Assembly: GCF_037042905.1 (NCBI RefSeq)
Contig: NC_087252.1
Span: 37,432,056 to 37,496,055 of the forward strand
Direction of reading: 5' to 3'
DNA: 64,000 nucleotides
Origin: Lytechinus pictus
Lineage: Eukaryota; Echinodermata; Echinoidea; Temnopleuroida; Toxopneustidae
Shown: piece by piece, positions 22,147-32,738 of the stretch
How the letters are laid out: each line of letters starts with the position of its first letter
How positions within the stretch are numbered: the first letter of the stretch is position 1
Made by a program: the position numbers and the translations under genes
The notes under the pieces: generated by a model
Told to the model about the DNA's origin: nothing
Seen by the model: the letters and a program-made list of their open reading frames with translations, nothing else
Databases searched by the model: none

Positions 22147-22420
22147 TAGTTCTGAGAGAAGTCAGATTCCAATTGCGCGATCACAATCAGCGCCAATTGC
22201 TGTTCCATCTGTGGTACATAGTTCTGAGAGAAGTCAGATCCCAATTGCGCAATCACAATCAGCGCCAATTGCGGTTTCCTCTGAGGTTCATGGACATCGA
22301 ACCACAATCGCGCAATCAAATCCTGCGCCAATTGCAATGACCATTCCTGCTAGTGCGGGTGTGGCGACCTCTATCCCACCAGCAATGCCTGCGCCAATTG
22401 CTACGACTTGTCCTGATGAG
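22147..22420 (+). repeat. Tandem 72-bp coding repeats in the protease-TatD linker
   Basis: Two full copies and a partial one of a roughly 72-bp unit (22149-22220, 22221-22292, then decaying). In the frame shared with the TatD part they read SERSQIPIAQSQSAPIAV, a Ser/Gln/Pro/Ala-rich spacer; in the protease frame they read as charged nonsense. This identifies the true linker frame and puts a frameshift at about 22146. Confidence 0.7.
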
Positions 22421-22429
22421 CCAGGTTTA

Positions 22430-23238
22430 TCTGTTCTTACAGCTTTTGACGCACATTATCACCCTGACCGTTTGAGTGCGCATCTCGGGCATGTTACGCA
22501 AAAACAGCTAGTACCGCCCCGTGTTCCGGTCAGAGTTATAGGAGGCGTCATGAATTTTTGTGACCCAGGGACTTACAGTCAAATGCCGTGTTTAGTTGGG
22601 CATCCATAGCATCTTGCTATTGGAATTCATCCTTCACGCGCAGGTACATACACTGCGGACGATTTCACATACCTCGAGCAGACTTTGTCATCTCGTCGGG
22701 TCTCAGGTATTTAATAGCGAAGTGGGTTTGGATTACAATCTTGATTCAAATACATGGGATTCCAAGATGCGTCTTCTAAATCGCATTTTAGAACTGGGCA
22801 CTTTGGGTTATGTTCTCATCATGCACATCCGGGGACCGAATAGAAATCCGGACCTTACTCGTTTGGTATACCGCAAGGTATTCAAGCAGGTAAGGTTGTA
22901 CTGTTCCGCTTATCAGCGGATACACTTTTCGGGCGATCTAGAGACTCTGAACGAATGGGTCTCTAATTTCCCAAAATGCTATGTAAGTTTCTCTGGGCTG
23001 CTGCGTGTATTCACGTCGGATCAGCTTAGCGCACTGCCCGTCAGAACGACTGCTGATCGAGACAGACTCACCATATCTGCCCCTCGGGACTGATGTGGGA
23101 GTGAATACACCCAACTATATTGGGGATATAGCGGCTGCAGTCGCTGAGATAAGAAATGTTCCTCTCGAGGAAATTCTGCAGAGGACCAGCAGAAATGGTA
23201 GGATGTTGTACCTAGGCGTACATGAAAACAACGCCTAG
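22430..23238 (+). pseudogene. TatD-family metal-dependent hydrolase domain (TATDN2-like), broken over three frames
   Basis: TatD proteins are TIM-barrel nucleases using two metals. All expected ligand motifs are visible in order: FDAHYHPDRL (HxH, about 22445), IGIHP (about 22625), EVGLDY (Glu at 22719), MHIRG (His at 22824), IHFSGDLE (His at 22923) and ETDSPYL (Asp at 23065), ending with an IRNVPLEEILQRTSRNGRML helix. A TAG at 22607, a frameshift near 22712 and another near 23030 interrupt it. Ligand motifs are intact despite the frame damage, which suggests fairly recent loss. Only the order after gag-protease is unusual. Confidence 0.8.
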
Positions 23239-23832
23239 ATACATGGAAGTAATTTTGTATATACCTTTTTGTCTTTGGTTTGTTTTCCTTTTACAAGAGG
23301 GATCAGAGCTTGATCTAAATACATTTAAATTTGCAATAGGAAGTGCAGAAAGTTGACGGGTAAACTATTGTAACAAATACAGAAAAGACAAAATTATATC
23401 AACTAACTCCCTGTTTGTACTTGTTTTTAAAATATACATGAGTACGAAGATGAGTTGCGATGTCAACATGTCAACTTCATAGCAACCGTATCTTTATCCC
23501 TTGGTTTCTTGAATAATTTGTCATACCGGAAGATTTGATGGGGTTCTTTTGGGAGGAACTTTCTTTTGATGTGGTGTTTAATTTTGATTCAAATTTATCA
23601 ACAAAGCAGGAGTATATTTTTCTGCAAAATTGCTTTCACATTCTATGTGTGTGTGTTGCATTGTCTGATGCTTTGTAGAAGTACATGTATTGTCAACGCA
23701 GCTGGATGATTTATTCCTGAAATGCGATAGTTGGACAGCTGTCATACATATCAGTCAGACTATATAAATAGCTACCATAATTACCTAATATGTTATGTAT
23801 TTTTCCCCTTTTTTTTCCAAGACAATTTTCAG
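23239..23832. other. Gap between the TatD remnant and the first DUF4806 exon
   Basis: AT-rich with no recognisable gene. The last 25 bases (TTTTTTTTCCAAGACAATTTTCAG region) form a polypyrimidine-AG acceptor for the exon that starts at 23833. Upstream exons of that gene are not identified in the window. Confidence 0.4.
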
Positions 23833-24036
23833 CAGCAGGTTCTGCAGAAAATGCAGAAACTTGAAGAGGTGCAGGCCCAGATAGTTGATAGGCTGGCAAA
23901 CTTGGCCAAATCATCACCAACTTCTTGGGTAGGTCCCGCCGACCTGCAGGAGCCCTTATCGGAACCTATAAAGTCAATTCAGGAATTCGACATGCTCGAA
24001 ACGAAACTTGCCGAGTCAGATTTTGAGAAGAGAATG
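23833..24036 (+). CDS. DUF4806 gene, exon A copy 1
   Basis: 68 codons from QQVLQKMQKLEEVQAQIVDR to LAESDFEKRM, including a short coiled-coil-like start. Clean acceptor (TTTTCAG at 23826-23832) and donor (GTAAGT at 24037). The only A copy with a usable acceptor. Confidence 0.75.
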
Positions 24037-27000
24037 GTAAGTTTGAAAAAATTTGCATACTAATTTGGCATTATTTAATGATCCATTAAAATGATTGTTT
24101 TTCCTTTTTATACAGAGCTCTTTGATTATCTAAACCTTGAATATCCTGAGTTTCTGATTTATGCCTTGATTGCTTTATAGCCATGTTTTAAAAAAAACAG
24201 TGAAATGCTGTAAATTTTGCAAATGATAACTGCATCAGGGTGACACGTACAGAGAATCTGCAGCATTGTAACTGATAATGGTACTTTAATTTCAGATCAA
24301 CTACCTGAGTCTAGTCGGCGGGGTCAATATTGCCCAAACAAGTCGGCGTATCATGAAAAAGCTGGGGTCAAATAATCTTTGGTCGGATTTCAACGTGTTT
24401 GGTCGGAAGGGAAAGCGCGGTCTGAAGTCGACCAGATTTTATCCAGTCATTGTCAGTAAGTGATCAGTTATTATGATAAGCCAATTTCCATTTCACTTTT
24501 ATACGTTTCTGAATTCACCTGATGAGTTAAAATGATTGGTGATCAATTGGAAAATGATGGCCTCTAGCAACCTAACTGCATTACACATTTATTCAACCTG
24601 TATGTTATTGTTATCAAAAACTAGAATTTAAGGACGTTCCACAGTTAAAGTGAAATCCATGTCATATTCTACAAACTTTGCACATAGATACTTTAGAACC
24701 TTAATATTCGAAATATGCAAAGATTAACATAGGTCCATGTGCTTGATTTTTTGCTATAGAGCTTCAAAGTTCACCGAAATTGATGTTCTTAAGAATTGCG
24801 CATTCAAAAGAATTTAGCATTTTTAGACCGCCCAAGATTACTACAATGAGTTTAAACCTGTATTACTCAGTCAAAATACATGAAAAAGTCATCAAATTTC
24901 GCAAGAGAGTTAATAATTGTATCGTTAGAATGTAGAAACTATTAATAGTGCTATTTGTTTGCAATTTGAAGTTTAACAGCACTGTCATTCTTAAAAAAGG
25001 CGTAAACGATAACAAAATCCCAATCTAAAAAAATGTAACATTTCAGTAACAAACTACAAACGTACAATAAATGCTGCACTTTATTCAAAATCCATGTCAT
25101 TTTCACCAAAATTTGCAGAGTTGTAGAGGAAGGTATACCTAAGAGGTACAAACATTAAAAAATAAGGGTTCATGTGCTTGTTTTAAAACTATTAGCATTT
25201 TTATTAGAGCAAATGTGCTTTTTAAAACACCAAAAATGCGCCGAATGCTTTGTATCTATGTGAAGAAAAAATCAAAACCACTCTACCATTTATTCAAACT
25301 CGGGGTAATATTCGTGATTCTTGGTAGCACTGCAGAGTAAAGTATTTCAAAATTGTAGAGAATTTTTTTTTTAATGGTCCATGGAATAATTCCATTTTTT
25401 AGCTTCATGAAATAACGCATCGGATCTGCAGTTAAAGTGCAGAAGATGAAAAAAATCAGCTCATACCCGCAGCTAATTAATCACCTGTTCATCCATTGTG
25501 ACGTCAGCGCGCAGTGTGTAAACTATGCGCAGATCATAATGCGCACAAACATAACTGTGGAACGTCCTTAAGCATATTCTTTTGATAAAATATCCCCTTC
25601 TTTTAGTCTCTTTGAAAAGTACGATACACAACTATGTATTATAGACAGCAGTGCTAAACACCATGTACTATGTCAATTTGATCCTCTATCACCATCATTC
25701 AGTCGCCATGTTGTTAATATATGTCTTGTGCTTCTTGTAGAATTCCTCAAACTGAGAAGAACAACAATTTTGAAAAATAGTTTATGCTACTAACTCAGTG
25801 TTGAATAATGTATGAAATATGAGACATGTCAATACCTTTGATATGTATACATGCACACGCACAAAAAATGCAGAAACTTGAAGAGGTGCAGGCCCAGATA
25901 GTTGATAGGCTGGCAAACTTGGCCAAATCATCACCAACTTCTTGGGTAGGTCCTGCCGACCTGCAGGAGCCCTTATCGGAACCTATAAAGTCAATTCAGG
26001 AATTCGACATGCTCGAAACGAAACTTGCCGAGTCAGATTTTAAGAAGAGAATGGTAAGTTTGAAAATATCTGCATACTAATTTGGCATTATTTAATCATC
26101 CATTAAAATGATTGTTTTTCCTTTTTATACAGAGCACTTTGATTATCTAAACCTTGAATATCCTGAGTGTCTGATTTATGCCTTGATTGCTTTATAGCCA
26201 TGTTTAAAAAAAAAGAGTGAAATGCTGTAAATTTTGCAAATGATAACTGCATCAGGGTGACACGTACGGTGAGGTTTTAGCAAGAGAATCATTCATAGTA
26301 CTGTATAGAAATGAGATGGTTTAATCCTAGTTGTGTGAGAATATGCAGCATTGTAACTGATAATGGTACTTTAATTTCAGATCAACTACCTGAGTCTAGT
26401 CGGCGGGGTCAATATGGCCCAAACAAGACGGCGTATCATGAAAAAGCGGGGGTCAAATAATCTTTGGTCGGAAGGGAAAGCGCGGTCTGAATTCGACCAG
26501 ATTTCATCCAGTCATTGTCAGTAAGTGATCAGTTATTATGATAAGCCAATTTCAATTTCACTTTTATACGTTTCTGAATTCACCTGATGAGTTAAAATGA
26601 TTGGTGATCAATTGGAAAATGATGGCCTCTAGCAAAATAAGTGCATTACACATTTATTCAACCTGTATGTTATTGTTATCAAAAACTAGAATTTAAGCAT
26701 ATTCTTTTGATAAAATATCCCCTTCTTTTAGTCTCTTTGAAAAGTACGATACACAACTATGTATTATAGACAGCAGTGCTAAACACCATGTACTATGTCA
26801 ATTTGATCCTCTATCACCATCATTCAGTCGCCATGTTGTTAATATATGTCTTGTGCTTCTTGTAGAATTCTTCAAACTGAAAAGAACAACAATTTTGAAA
26901 AATAGTTTATGCTACTAACTCAGTGTTGAATAATGTATGAAATATGAGACATGTCAATACCTTTGATATGATTACATGCACACGCACAAAAAATGCAGAA

Positions 27001-30000
27001 ACTTGAAGAGGTGCAGGCCCAGATAGTTGATAGGCTGGCAAACTTGGCCAAATCATCACCAACTTCTTGGGTAGGTCCTGCTGACCTGCAGGAGCCCTTA
27101 TCGGAACCTATAAAGTCAATTCAGGAATTCGACATGCTCGAAACGAAACTTGCCGAGTCAGATTTTAAGAAGAGAATGGTAAGTTTGAAAATATTTGCAT
27201 ACTAATTTGGCATTATTTAATCATCCCTTAAAATGATTGTTTTTTCTTTTTATACAGAGCTCTTTGATTATCGAAACCTTGAATATCCCGAGTTTCTGAT
27301 TTATGCCTTGATTGCTTTATAGCCATGTTTTTAAAAAAAGAGTGAAATGCTGTAAATTTTGCAAATGATAACTGCATCAGGGTGACACGTACAGTGAGGT
27401 TTTAGCAAGAGAATCATTCATAGTACTGTATGGAAATGAGATGGTTTAATCCTAGTTGTGTGAGAATCTGCAGCATTGTAACTGATAATGGTACTTTAAT
27501 TTCAGATCAACTACCTGAGTCTAGTCGGCATGGTCAATATTGCCCAAACAAGTCGGCGTATTATGAAAAAGCGGGGGTCAAATAATCTTTGGTCGGATTT
27601 CAACTTGTTTGGTCGGAAGGGAAAGCGCGGTCTGAAGTCGACCAGATTTTATCCAGTCATTGTCAGTAAGTGATCAGTTATTATGATAAGCCAATTTCAA
27701 TTTCACTTTTATACGTTTCTGAATTCACCTGATGAGTTAAAATGATTGGTGATCAATTGGAAAATGATGCCTCTAGCAAAATAAGTGCATTACACATTTA
27801 TTCAACCTGTATGTTATTGTTATCAAAAACTAGAATTTAAGCATATTCTTTTGATAAAATATCCCCTTATTTTAGTCTCTTTGAAAAGTACCATACACAA
27901 CTATGTATTACAGACAGCAGTGCTAAACACCATGTACTATGTCAATTTGATCCTCTATCACCATCATTCAGTCGCCATGTTGTTAATATATGTCTTGTGC
28001 TTCTTGTAGATTTCCTCAAACTGAAAAAAAAAAACAATTTTGAAAAATAGTTTATGCTACTAACTCAGTGTTGAATAATGTATGAAATATGAGACATGTC
28101 AATACCTTTGATATGTATACATGCACATGCACAAAAAATGCAGAAACTTGAAGAGGTGCAGGCCCAGATAGTTGATAGGCTGGCAAACTTGGCCAAATCA
28201 TCACCAACTTCTTGGCTAGGTCCTGCCGACCTGCAGGAGCCCTTATCGGAACCTATAAAGTCAATTCAGGAATTCAACATGCTCGAAACGAAACTTGCCG
28301 AGTCAGATTTTAAGAAGAGAACATAAGTTTGAAAATATTTGCATACTAATATGGCATTATTTCATCATCCCTTAAAATGATTGTTTTTCCTTTTTATACA
28401 GAGCTCTTTGATTATCGAAACCTTGAATATCCTGAGTTTCTGATTTATGCCTTGATTGCTTTATAGCCATGTTTAAAAAAAAAAGTGAAATGCTGTAAAT
28501 TTTACAAATGATAACTGCATCAGGGTGACACGTACAGTGAGGTTTTAGCAAGAGAATCATTCATAGTACTGTATGGAAATGAGATGGTTTAATCCTAGTT
28601 GTGTGAGAATCTGCAGCATTGTAATTGATAATGGTACTTTCATTTCAGATCAACTACCCGAGTCTAATCGGCGGGGTCAATATTGCCCAAACAAGTCGGC
28701 GTATCATGAAAAAGCGGGGGTCAAATAATCTTTGGTCGGATTTCAACTTGTTTGGTCGGAAGGGAAACCGCGGTCTGAAGTCGACCAGATTTTATCCAGT
28801 CATTGTCAGTAAGTGATCAGTTATTATGATAAGCCAATTTCAATTTCACTTTTATACGTTTCTGAATTCACCTGATGAGTTAAAATGATTGGTGATCAAT
28901 TGGAAAATGATGGCCTCTAGCAAAATAAGTGCATTACACATTTATTCAACCTGTATGTTATTGTTATCAAAAACTAGAATTTAAGCATATTCTTTTGATA
29001 AAATATCCCCTTCTTTTTATAGTGTCTTTGAAAAGTACCATACACAACTATGTATTATAGACAGCAGTGCTAAACACCATGTACTATGTCAATTTGATCC
29101 TCTATCACCATCATTCAGTCGCCATGTTGTTAATATATGTCTTGTGCTTCTTGTAGAATTCCTCAAACTGAAAAGAACACAAATTTTGAAAAAATAGTTT
29201 ATGCTACTAACTCAGTGTTGAATAATGTATGAAATATGAGACATGTCAATACCTATATACTTTGATAGTATACATGCATACGCACAAAAAATTGATTTCA
29301 GCGCAATGTGCGGATGAAAGTTGGGGACGACGGATTGTACATCATAAAACAAGCGGTCCCTGGGTAGCTACTACTGGTCTTTAATTGCATCAATTGTTGA
29401 TTTCCAAGTTAATGGTTTATTTATCCAAATGGTCATTGAAGCATGTCAACTACTGTTCACAAAAACTTGGCCTTTGAAGTCGCATACATATGCAGCATTG
29501 TTTTCTTCTTGTAAGGTAGCTGTTGAATTTGGCCTCTAAGGACTACTTATGTTCATGCCAATCTGAACAATGAATTACTTATGTGTATCCATGTATTTAT
29601 TCAGAGAAAATGCCCATTTTTGCGAAACAAAAAAGGGGTGGGCCATAACATCGTAACCGACATACCGTTTTTCCCCTAGTACATTTGAAAAGAGTGCAAT
29701 GGAATGACCCATTTGTCATTTAACCCTAACTGGGCCAGGGGACATTTCGCGCAATAAGTCTGTGTCATGAAAAGCTTTCTTCTTTCAAGTATCACGCAAG
29801 TTTTAAGACCAATTTTTTTTTTTCAGCATCCAGCCAAAAATAGCTCAAAATGGTGATTTCATGTACAAATTGGGTTTTCTGTCAAAATTTACAAATGTAT
29901 AATTATTTCTGCTGTCACTGGTCAATATGAATTAAATTAGACTGTTTTAATGTCACCAACAAATTTCATTAAAATAAATAAATGTAAAGGTAAAACAACA

Positions 30001-30302
30001 AAGAAATACATAAGAAATTAAACAAACCAATAAAATACATAAGGAATGTGAGGCCCCCCCCCCCTCCCCTGCCATGTGATCTCCCAAAATAGCCCGGCCT
30101 AGTTAAGGTGTGTATTCTGTATTGTCCTTTTTTAATGTGTCGTAAAAAATAATGTTATTGTAATGATCCATGTGTTCGGCACTTTTGTCTTTCAGGAGCG
30201 TGCGTGAAGACCCACCAGGGTGTGAAAGAAACGGATATTGAGGAAGTTCTGGGGGACTTTCTAAAGAGAACCCCATATCTTCCAGGAGGGAGTAAATGGA
30301 GG
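23833..30302 (+). CDS. DUF4806-domain protein, 3' part of gene, with quadruplicated exons
   Basis: Exons A1 (23833-24036), B (one of four) and C (30196-30302) join in phase to give a protein segment that I recognise as the DUF4806 domain: LSEPIKSIQEFDMLETKL, then INYLSLVGGVNIAQTSRRIM, NNLWSDFN, FGRKGKRGLKSTRFYPVIV, and ACVKTHQGVKETDIEEVLGD. Function of this domain is not established. A1 begins in phase 0 after a TTTTCAG acceptor and ends at a GTAAGT donor; B begins in phase 0 and ends in phase 1; C begins in phase 1 and ends before GTAAAT. The A-B block has been tandemly duplicated to four copies. Upstream and downstream exons were not identified. Confidence 0.75.
24296..24455 (+). CDS. DUF4806 gene, exon B copy 1
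   Basis: 160 nt, phase 0 to phase 1, between TTTCAG and GTAAGT. Contains GRKGKRGLKSTRF. Differs from copies 3 and 4 by a few substitutions, such as KKLGSNN in place of KKRGSNN. Confidence 0.75.
24632..25567. mobile_element. 936-bp TTAA-flanked DNA element in the A-B intron of block 1
   Basis: The ends GGACGTTCCACAGTTA and TAACTGTGGAACGTCC are exact inverted repeats of at least 16 bp. TTAA flanks both sides (24628-24631, 25568-25571). Blocks 2, 3 and 4 show the uninterrupted site GAATTTAAGCATATTC, so insertion and target duplication are directly visible. Interior is AT-rich with no transposase frame. Confidence 0.9.
25868..26053 (+). pseudogene. Exon A copy 2, lacking its splice acceptor
   Basis: Identical in frame to A1 from the internal ATG onward, but the preceding sequence is GCACACGCACAAAAA instead of polypyrimidine-CAG. 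The duplication breakpoint lies inside exon A. The donor GTAAGT is kept. It could only be used as a first exon starting at its ATG. Confidence 0.7.
26381..26520 (+). pseudogene. Exon B copy 2, with a 20-nt deletion
   Basis: Splice signals are intact but 20 nt corresponding to DFNVFG-region codons are missing after CTTTGGTCGG, shifting the frame. Also IAQ became MAQ. Confidence 0.75.
26993..27178 (+). pseudogene. Exon A copy 3, lacking its splice acceptor
   Basis: As copy 2: begins at the internal ATG after CACGCACAAAAA; coding frame and donor preserved. Confidence 0.7.
27506..27665 (+). CDS. DUF4806 gene, exon B copy 3 (intact alternative)
   Basis: 160 nt, phase 0 to phase 1, intact TTTCAG acceptor and GTAAGT donor and an open frame. 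It reads GMVNIAQ at the position of GGVNIAQ and DFNLFG at the position of DFNVFG. It could replace B1 in a mature mRNA without changing the frame. Confidence 0.6.
28138..28323 (+). pseudogene. Exon A copy 4, no acceptor and damaged donor
   Basis: Frame ends KKRT then TAA because the donor AGAATGGTAAGT has become AGAACATAAGT. WVGP reads WLGP and EFDM reads EFNM. Most decayed of the A copies. Confidence 0.7.
28649..28808 (+). CDS. DUF4806 gene, exon B copy 4 (intact alternative)
   Basis: 160 nt with TTTCAG acceptor and GTAAGT donor and an open frame. Differences include INYPSLIGG and GNRGLKST. Like B3 it is phase-compatible with A1 and C. From here to exon C there are about 1.4 kb of intron-like AT-rich sequence with no feature except a C-run at 30055-30064. 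Confidence 0.6.
30196..30302 (+). CDS. DUF4806 gene, exon C
   Basis: Follows CTTTCAG, starts in phase 1, reads ACVKTHQGVKETDIEEVLGD and ends KWR before GTAAAT. It supplies the C-terminal helical end of DUF4806. Single copy. Confidence 0.65.
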
Positions 30303-30309
30303 GTAAATT

Positions 30310-30625
30310 CCTTTTACTTTTGTTTTTATTTTTTATAGGTTTTCAAGACGTTTTTAAAACGTTTTTAGTGCATTTTAAGGTTTTAAAAACGTTTTAAGAA
30401 CGTTCCAAACATTTTTTAAAGGTTGTCTACACGTTCTAACAACGTCCACAATAAATTTAGAACGTTTTCAAAAGGTGCTTTTTGTCTCAAGCTTTTGAAA
30501 GGTTTTTAAAGGTTTTTTGTTGTTCTTTTAACCTACCACATTTTTACGTCTATAAAACGTTTTCACAAAAAACCAACTTCAGACGTTTTAAGAACGTTCA
30601 TAAAACGTCCATTTGTTAGCTGGGC
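30310..30625. repeat. AACGTTTT-word repeat
   Basis: About 300 bp built from words such as AAAACGTTTT and GAACGTT in both orientations, giving a self-complementary block directly after exon C. Likely a decayed foldback element. Confidence 0.5.
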
Positions 30626-30801
30626 AAGAAAACAGTTGTCTTCATTGGAGTTTGTCTGGTTACGACAGTTTTTTTCTCTTCACGAATATTTGTGTGTAAA
30701 GAATCCATTGGTTGAAACTTGCTCGTTCATATTGATAATCTTTGTATATTTCGGATTGAATCTTCATCCATCGTTTACCCATCTTTGAGTTACTGGTTAC
30801 C

Positions 30802-32183
30802 ATGCCAAAAGCAAAGTCTAAACAGCGGTCTCCAGGACAGGGGAGGGGAAGTGGCAGTCGCGGAGCGAAGACAGGGCAGAAAAGAACATCGCTTCAGGAT
30901 CGTCAACGAAAGGACAGAGAAAGGCGTCTGCCACAGTGCCATCGCTATCTATGTCAGCACCTCCAGCTGAGACGGATATTCCGGCGGAAAGACCGATTCC
31001 CACCTTGGTCGGGTCGAGATCGAGTTTTCAGCTTCCGGATGAAGGCAAAACACAGGGCCAACCAGGTGAGTCTTGGCCTTTACTAACCCCCCAATCTGTG
31101 GATGCCCCTCCCTCAATGCCCAAATTTTCACAGCCAGGCCTTCCTGCCATGCGCCATAGCATAAGCGAGCAGTTGGGCTCGAATGTACCTTTAGCTATGC
31201 AGGAATGTATCTGGAAAGGGGAGTTTGTGGAGCTGGGGGATCTGCTAAAAGCAGGATCCCCTACATGTAACGATATGACCCTCACATTAGATCAGGCTAG
31301 CGGGGGATTTCAACTGCGCCCCCATCCTCGGCTGATAGCCATCCGCTCTATCGAGCAATGGACGAGTGCGATGCTCATTTATCTTTCGATATATGCAGAG
31401 CGTCAAAACGAAAGATGTCGGGAGCTACTTAAATATACGAGTGTGGTAAGGACGGCAGCGGCCTCCAACTATAACTGGCGCGACTATGATGTTCAGTTTC
31501 GGCTACGCCACACGACTCAGCCGGAATTATCATGTGTAGTCGTGGATACAGAATTGTGGTTGCTAGCAGCAACGGCACAGCCCTTTCGAGCATACGGGGG
31601 AGGCCCATATGCTACCCAGGGCTTTCCCAGCGGAGGTCGGCAGCGACAACTCTCATTTCGAGGGAAGAGGAACTCCAGCCAAAGCCGGGGGGCTGGCCAG
31701 TCCACTAACAAGCACGGGCCACGGCTCGGCTTGTGTTTTGCATTTACTGCTAGCCGGTGCAACAGAGGAAAAAGCTGTCAGTACCGGCACAGCTGCAACC
31801 ACTGCGGTGACCATTCCCATGGAGAGATCGCATGCCCATCTGTGGAGCAGCTTTATACTGAACGACAAGTCCTGTTGAGTTCTTCACGAGCCCAGAAAAT
31901 ATGCGCACATACGACATGGCCTGGTCTGCTTTCCAGACATTTAGGGGTGATTACCGTTTTGACACATTGCAAAGGCCTAATATTGAGCAAGTTGCGTTAT
32001 TCGTTGCATATGTCTTGGCACAAATATTCTGCTAACACAATTGCCGCATACGTATCAGGACTCTCATTTTATCTGCGCAGTAACAACATGGAAGATATTA
32101 CCCAATCATTTCCAATTAAACGATTAATTGATGGTTGTAGACGTCGTCATGTTCGAAAAGACCCTACTACTATTCAACAATGA
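30802..32183 (+). pseudogene. DIRS-like gag fused to a tyrosine-recombinase fragment
   Basis: Starts with a basic stretch (MPKAKSKQRSPGQGRGSGSR), then after a frame change near 30900 one long frame to 32183. That frame has the gag pattern typical of DIRS-group elements: WKGEFVELGDLL, an IRSIEQWTSAM segment, LLKYTSVVRTAA, YDVQFRLR and DTELWL, then a Cys/His-rich region (GLCFAFTASRCNRGKSCQYR, CNHCGDHSHGEIAC). About 70 residues later comes SANTIAAYVSGLSFYLRSNN and LIDGCRRRHVRKD, the SAM-like core-binding region of tyrosine recombinases. RT and RNase H are missing, as is the catalytic recombinase domain. The in-frame joint suggests an internal deletion. Confidence 0.65.
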
Positions 32184-32738
32184 CAGAGGCGCAAAAAGAA
32201 GAGGTCATTGACTGGTTATTAAAAGGCAATACCTCCATCTACTTTAAAGAGAATGACAGATTATAAAGACTTGCAGAACAAAAAAGCTTTGGGAGGACAA
32301 AGCTGTTGACATGGGCGTTGACGTTGCAGTCCTTAAAAGCTTTTTTTCTAATGTATTTTATTTCTTTATGTATTTCTGTGTTTTTTCAACTTTATGTTTT
32401 TTGTTTTTTTTTATGGAAATCATTGGCAACACTATTTTCATTTCTGTCATAAATAACATGAAATCCATTGCTTTCAATCATTGAAATTAAAGGAAACCAT
32501 AAGTCTTGAATTTATATCATATTATATTTTTAGGGGTTAAAATTTGCTCTAAGTTGATATATCAATCGCCAAATTTGACCCACGGGGTGATTCACATTGA
32601 ACTTGCAAAGAATCTCAAAATCATGCATTATTCACGTCGTCTGCTGTCATGGGGGCAGCCATGTTTTCTTTCTCGAGCTCGCTTGCAACGTATTTGTGGA
32701 CAACTCAATCGCGCGTGCTGTCAGTTCTCTACGTGAAG

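Larger units (their letters stand above)
19904..23238 (+). mobile_element. Retroelement-like region: gag, CCHC knuckle, retropepsin, TatD nuclease; no RT
   Basis: One plus-strand, intron-free run of coding homology scattered over all three frames. Order: N-terminal region (19904-20417), capsid-like gag (20418-20949), CCHC knuckle (21330-21385), aspartic protease (21810-22130), Pro/Ser/Gln-rich repeated linker (22147-22420) and TatD-family hydrolase (22440-23238). No reverse transcriptase, RNase H or integrase is seen, and I could not find flanking LTRs by eye. At least six frame changes or stops show the copy is dead. The joint order could be a genuine element type or a nuclease gene captured next to a gag-pro remnant. 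Confidence 0.6.

Noticed and set aside
29310-29370. Possible exon after TGATTTCAG near 29303
   Set aside because: A short open stretch (CGCAATGTGCGGATG) but no phase match with neighbours and a stop soon after; too weak to list.
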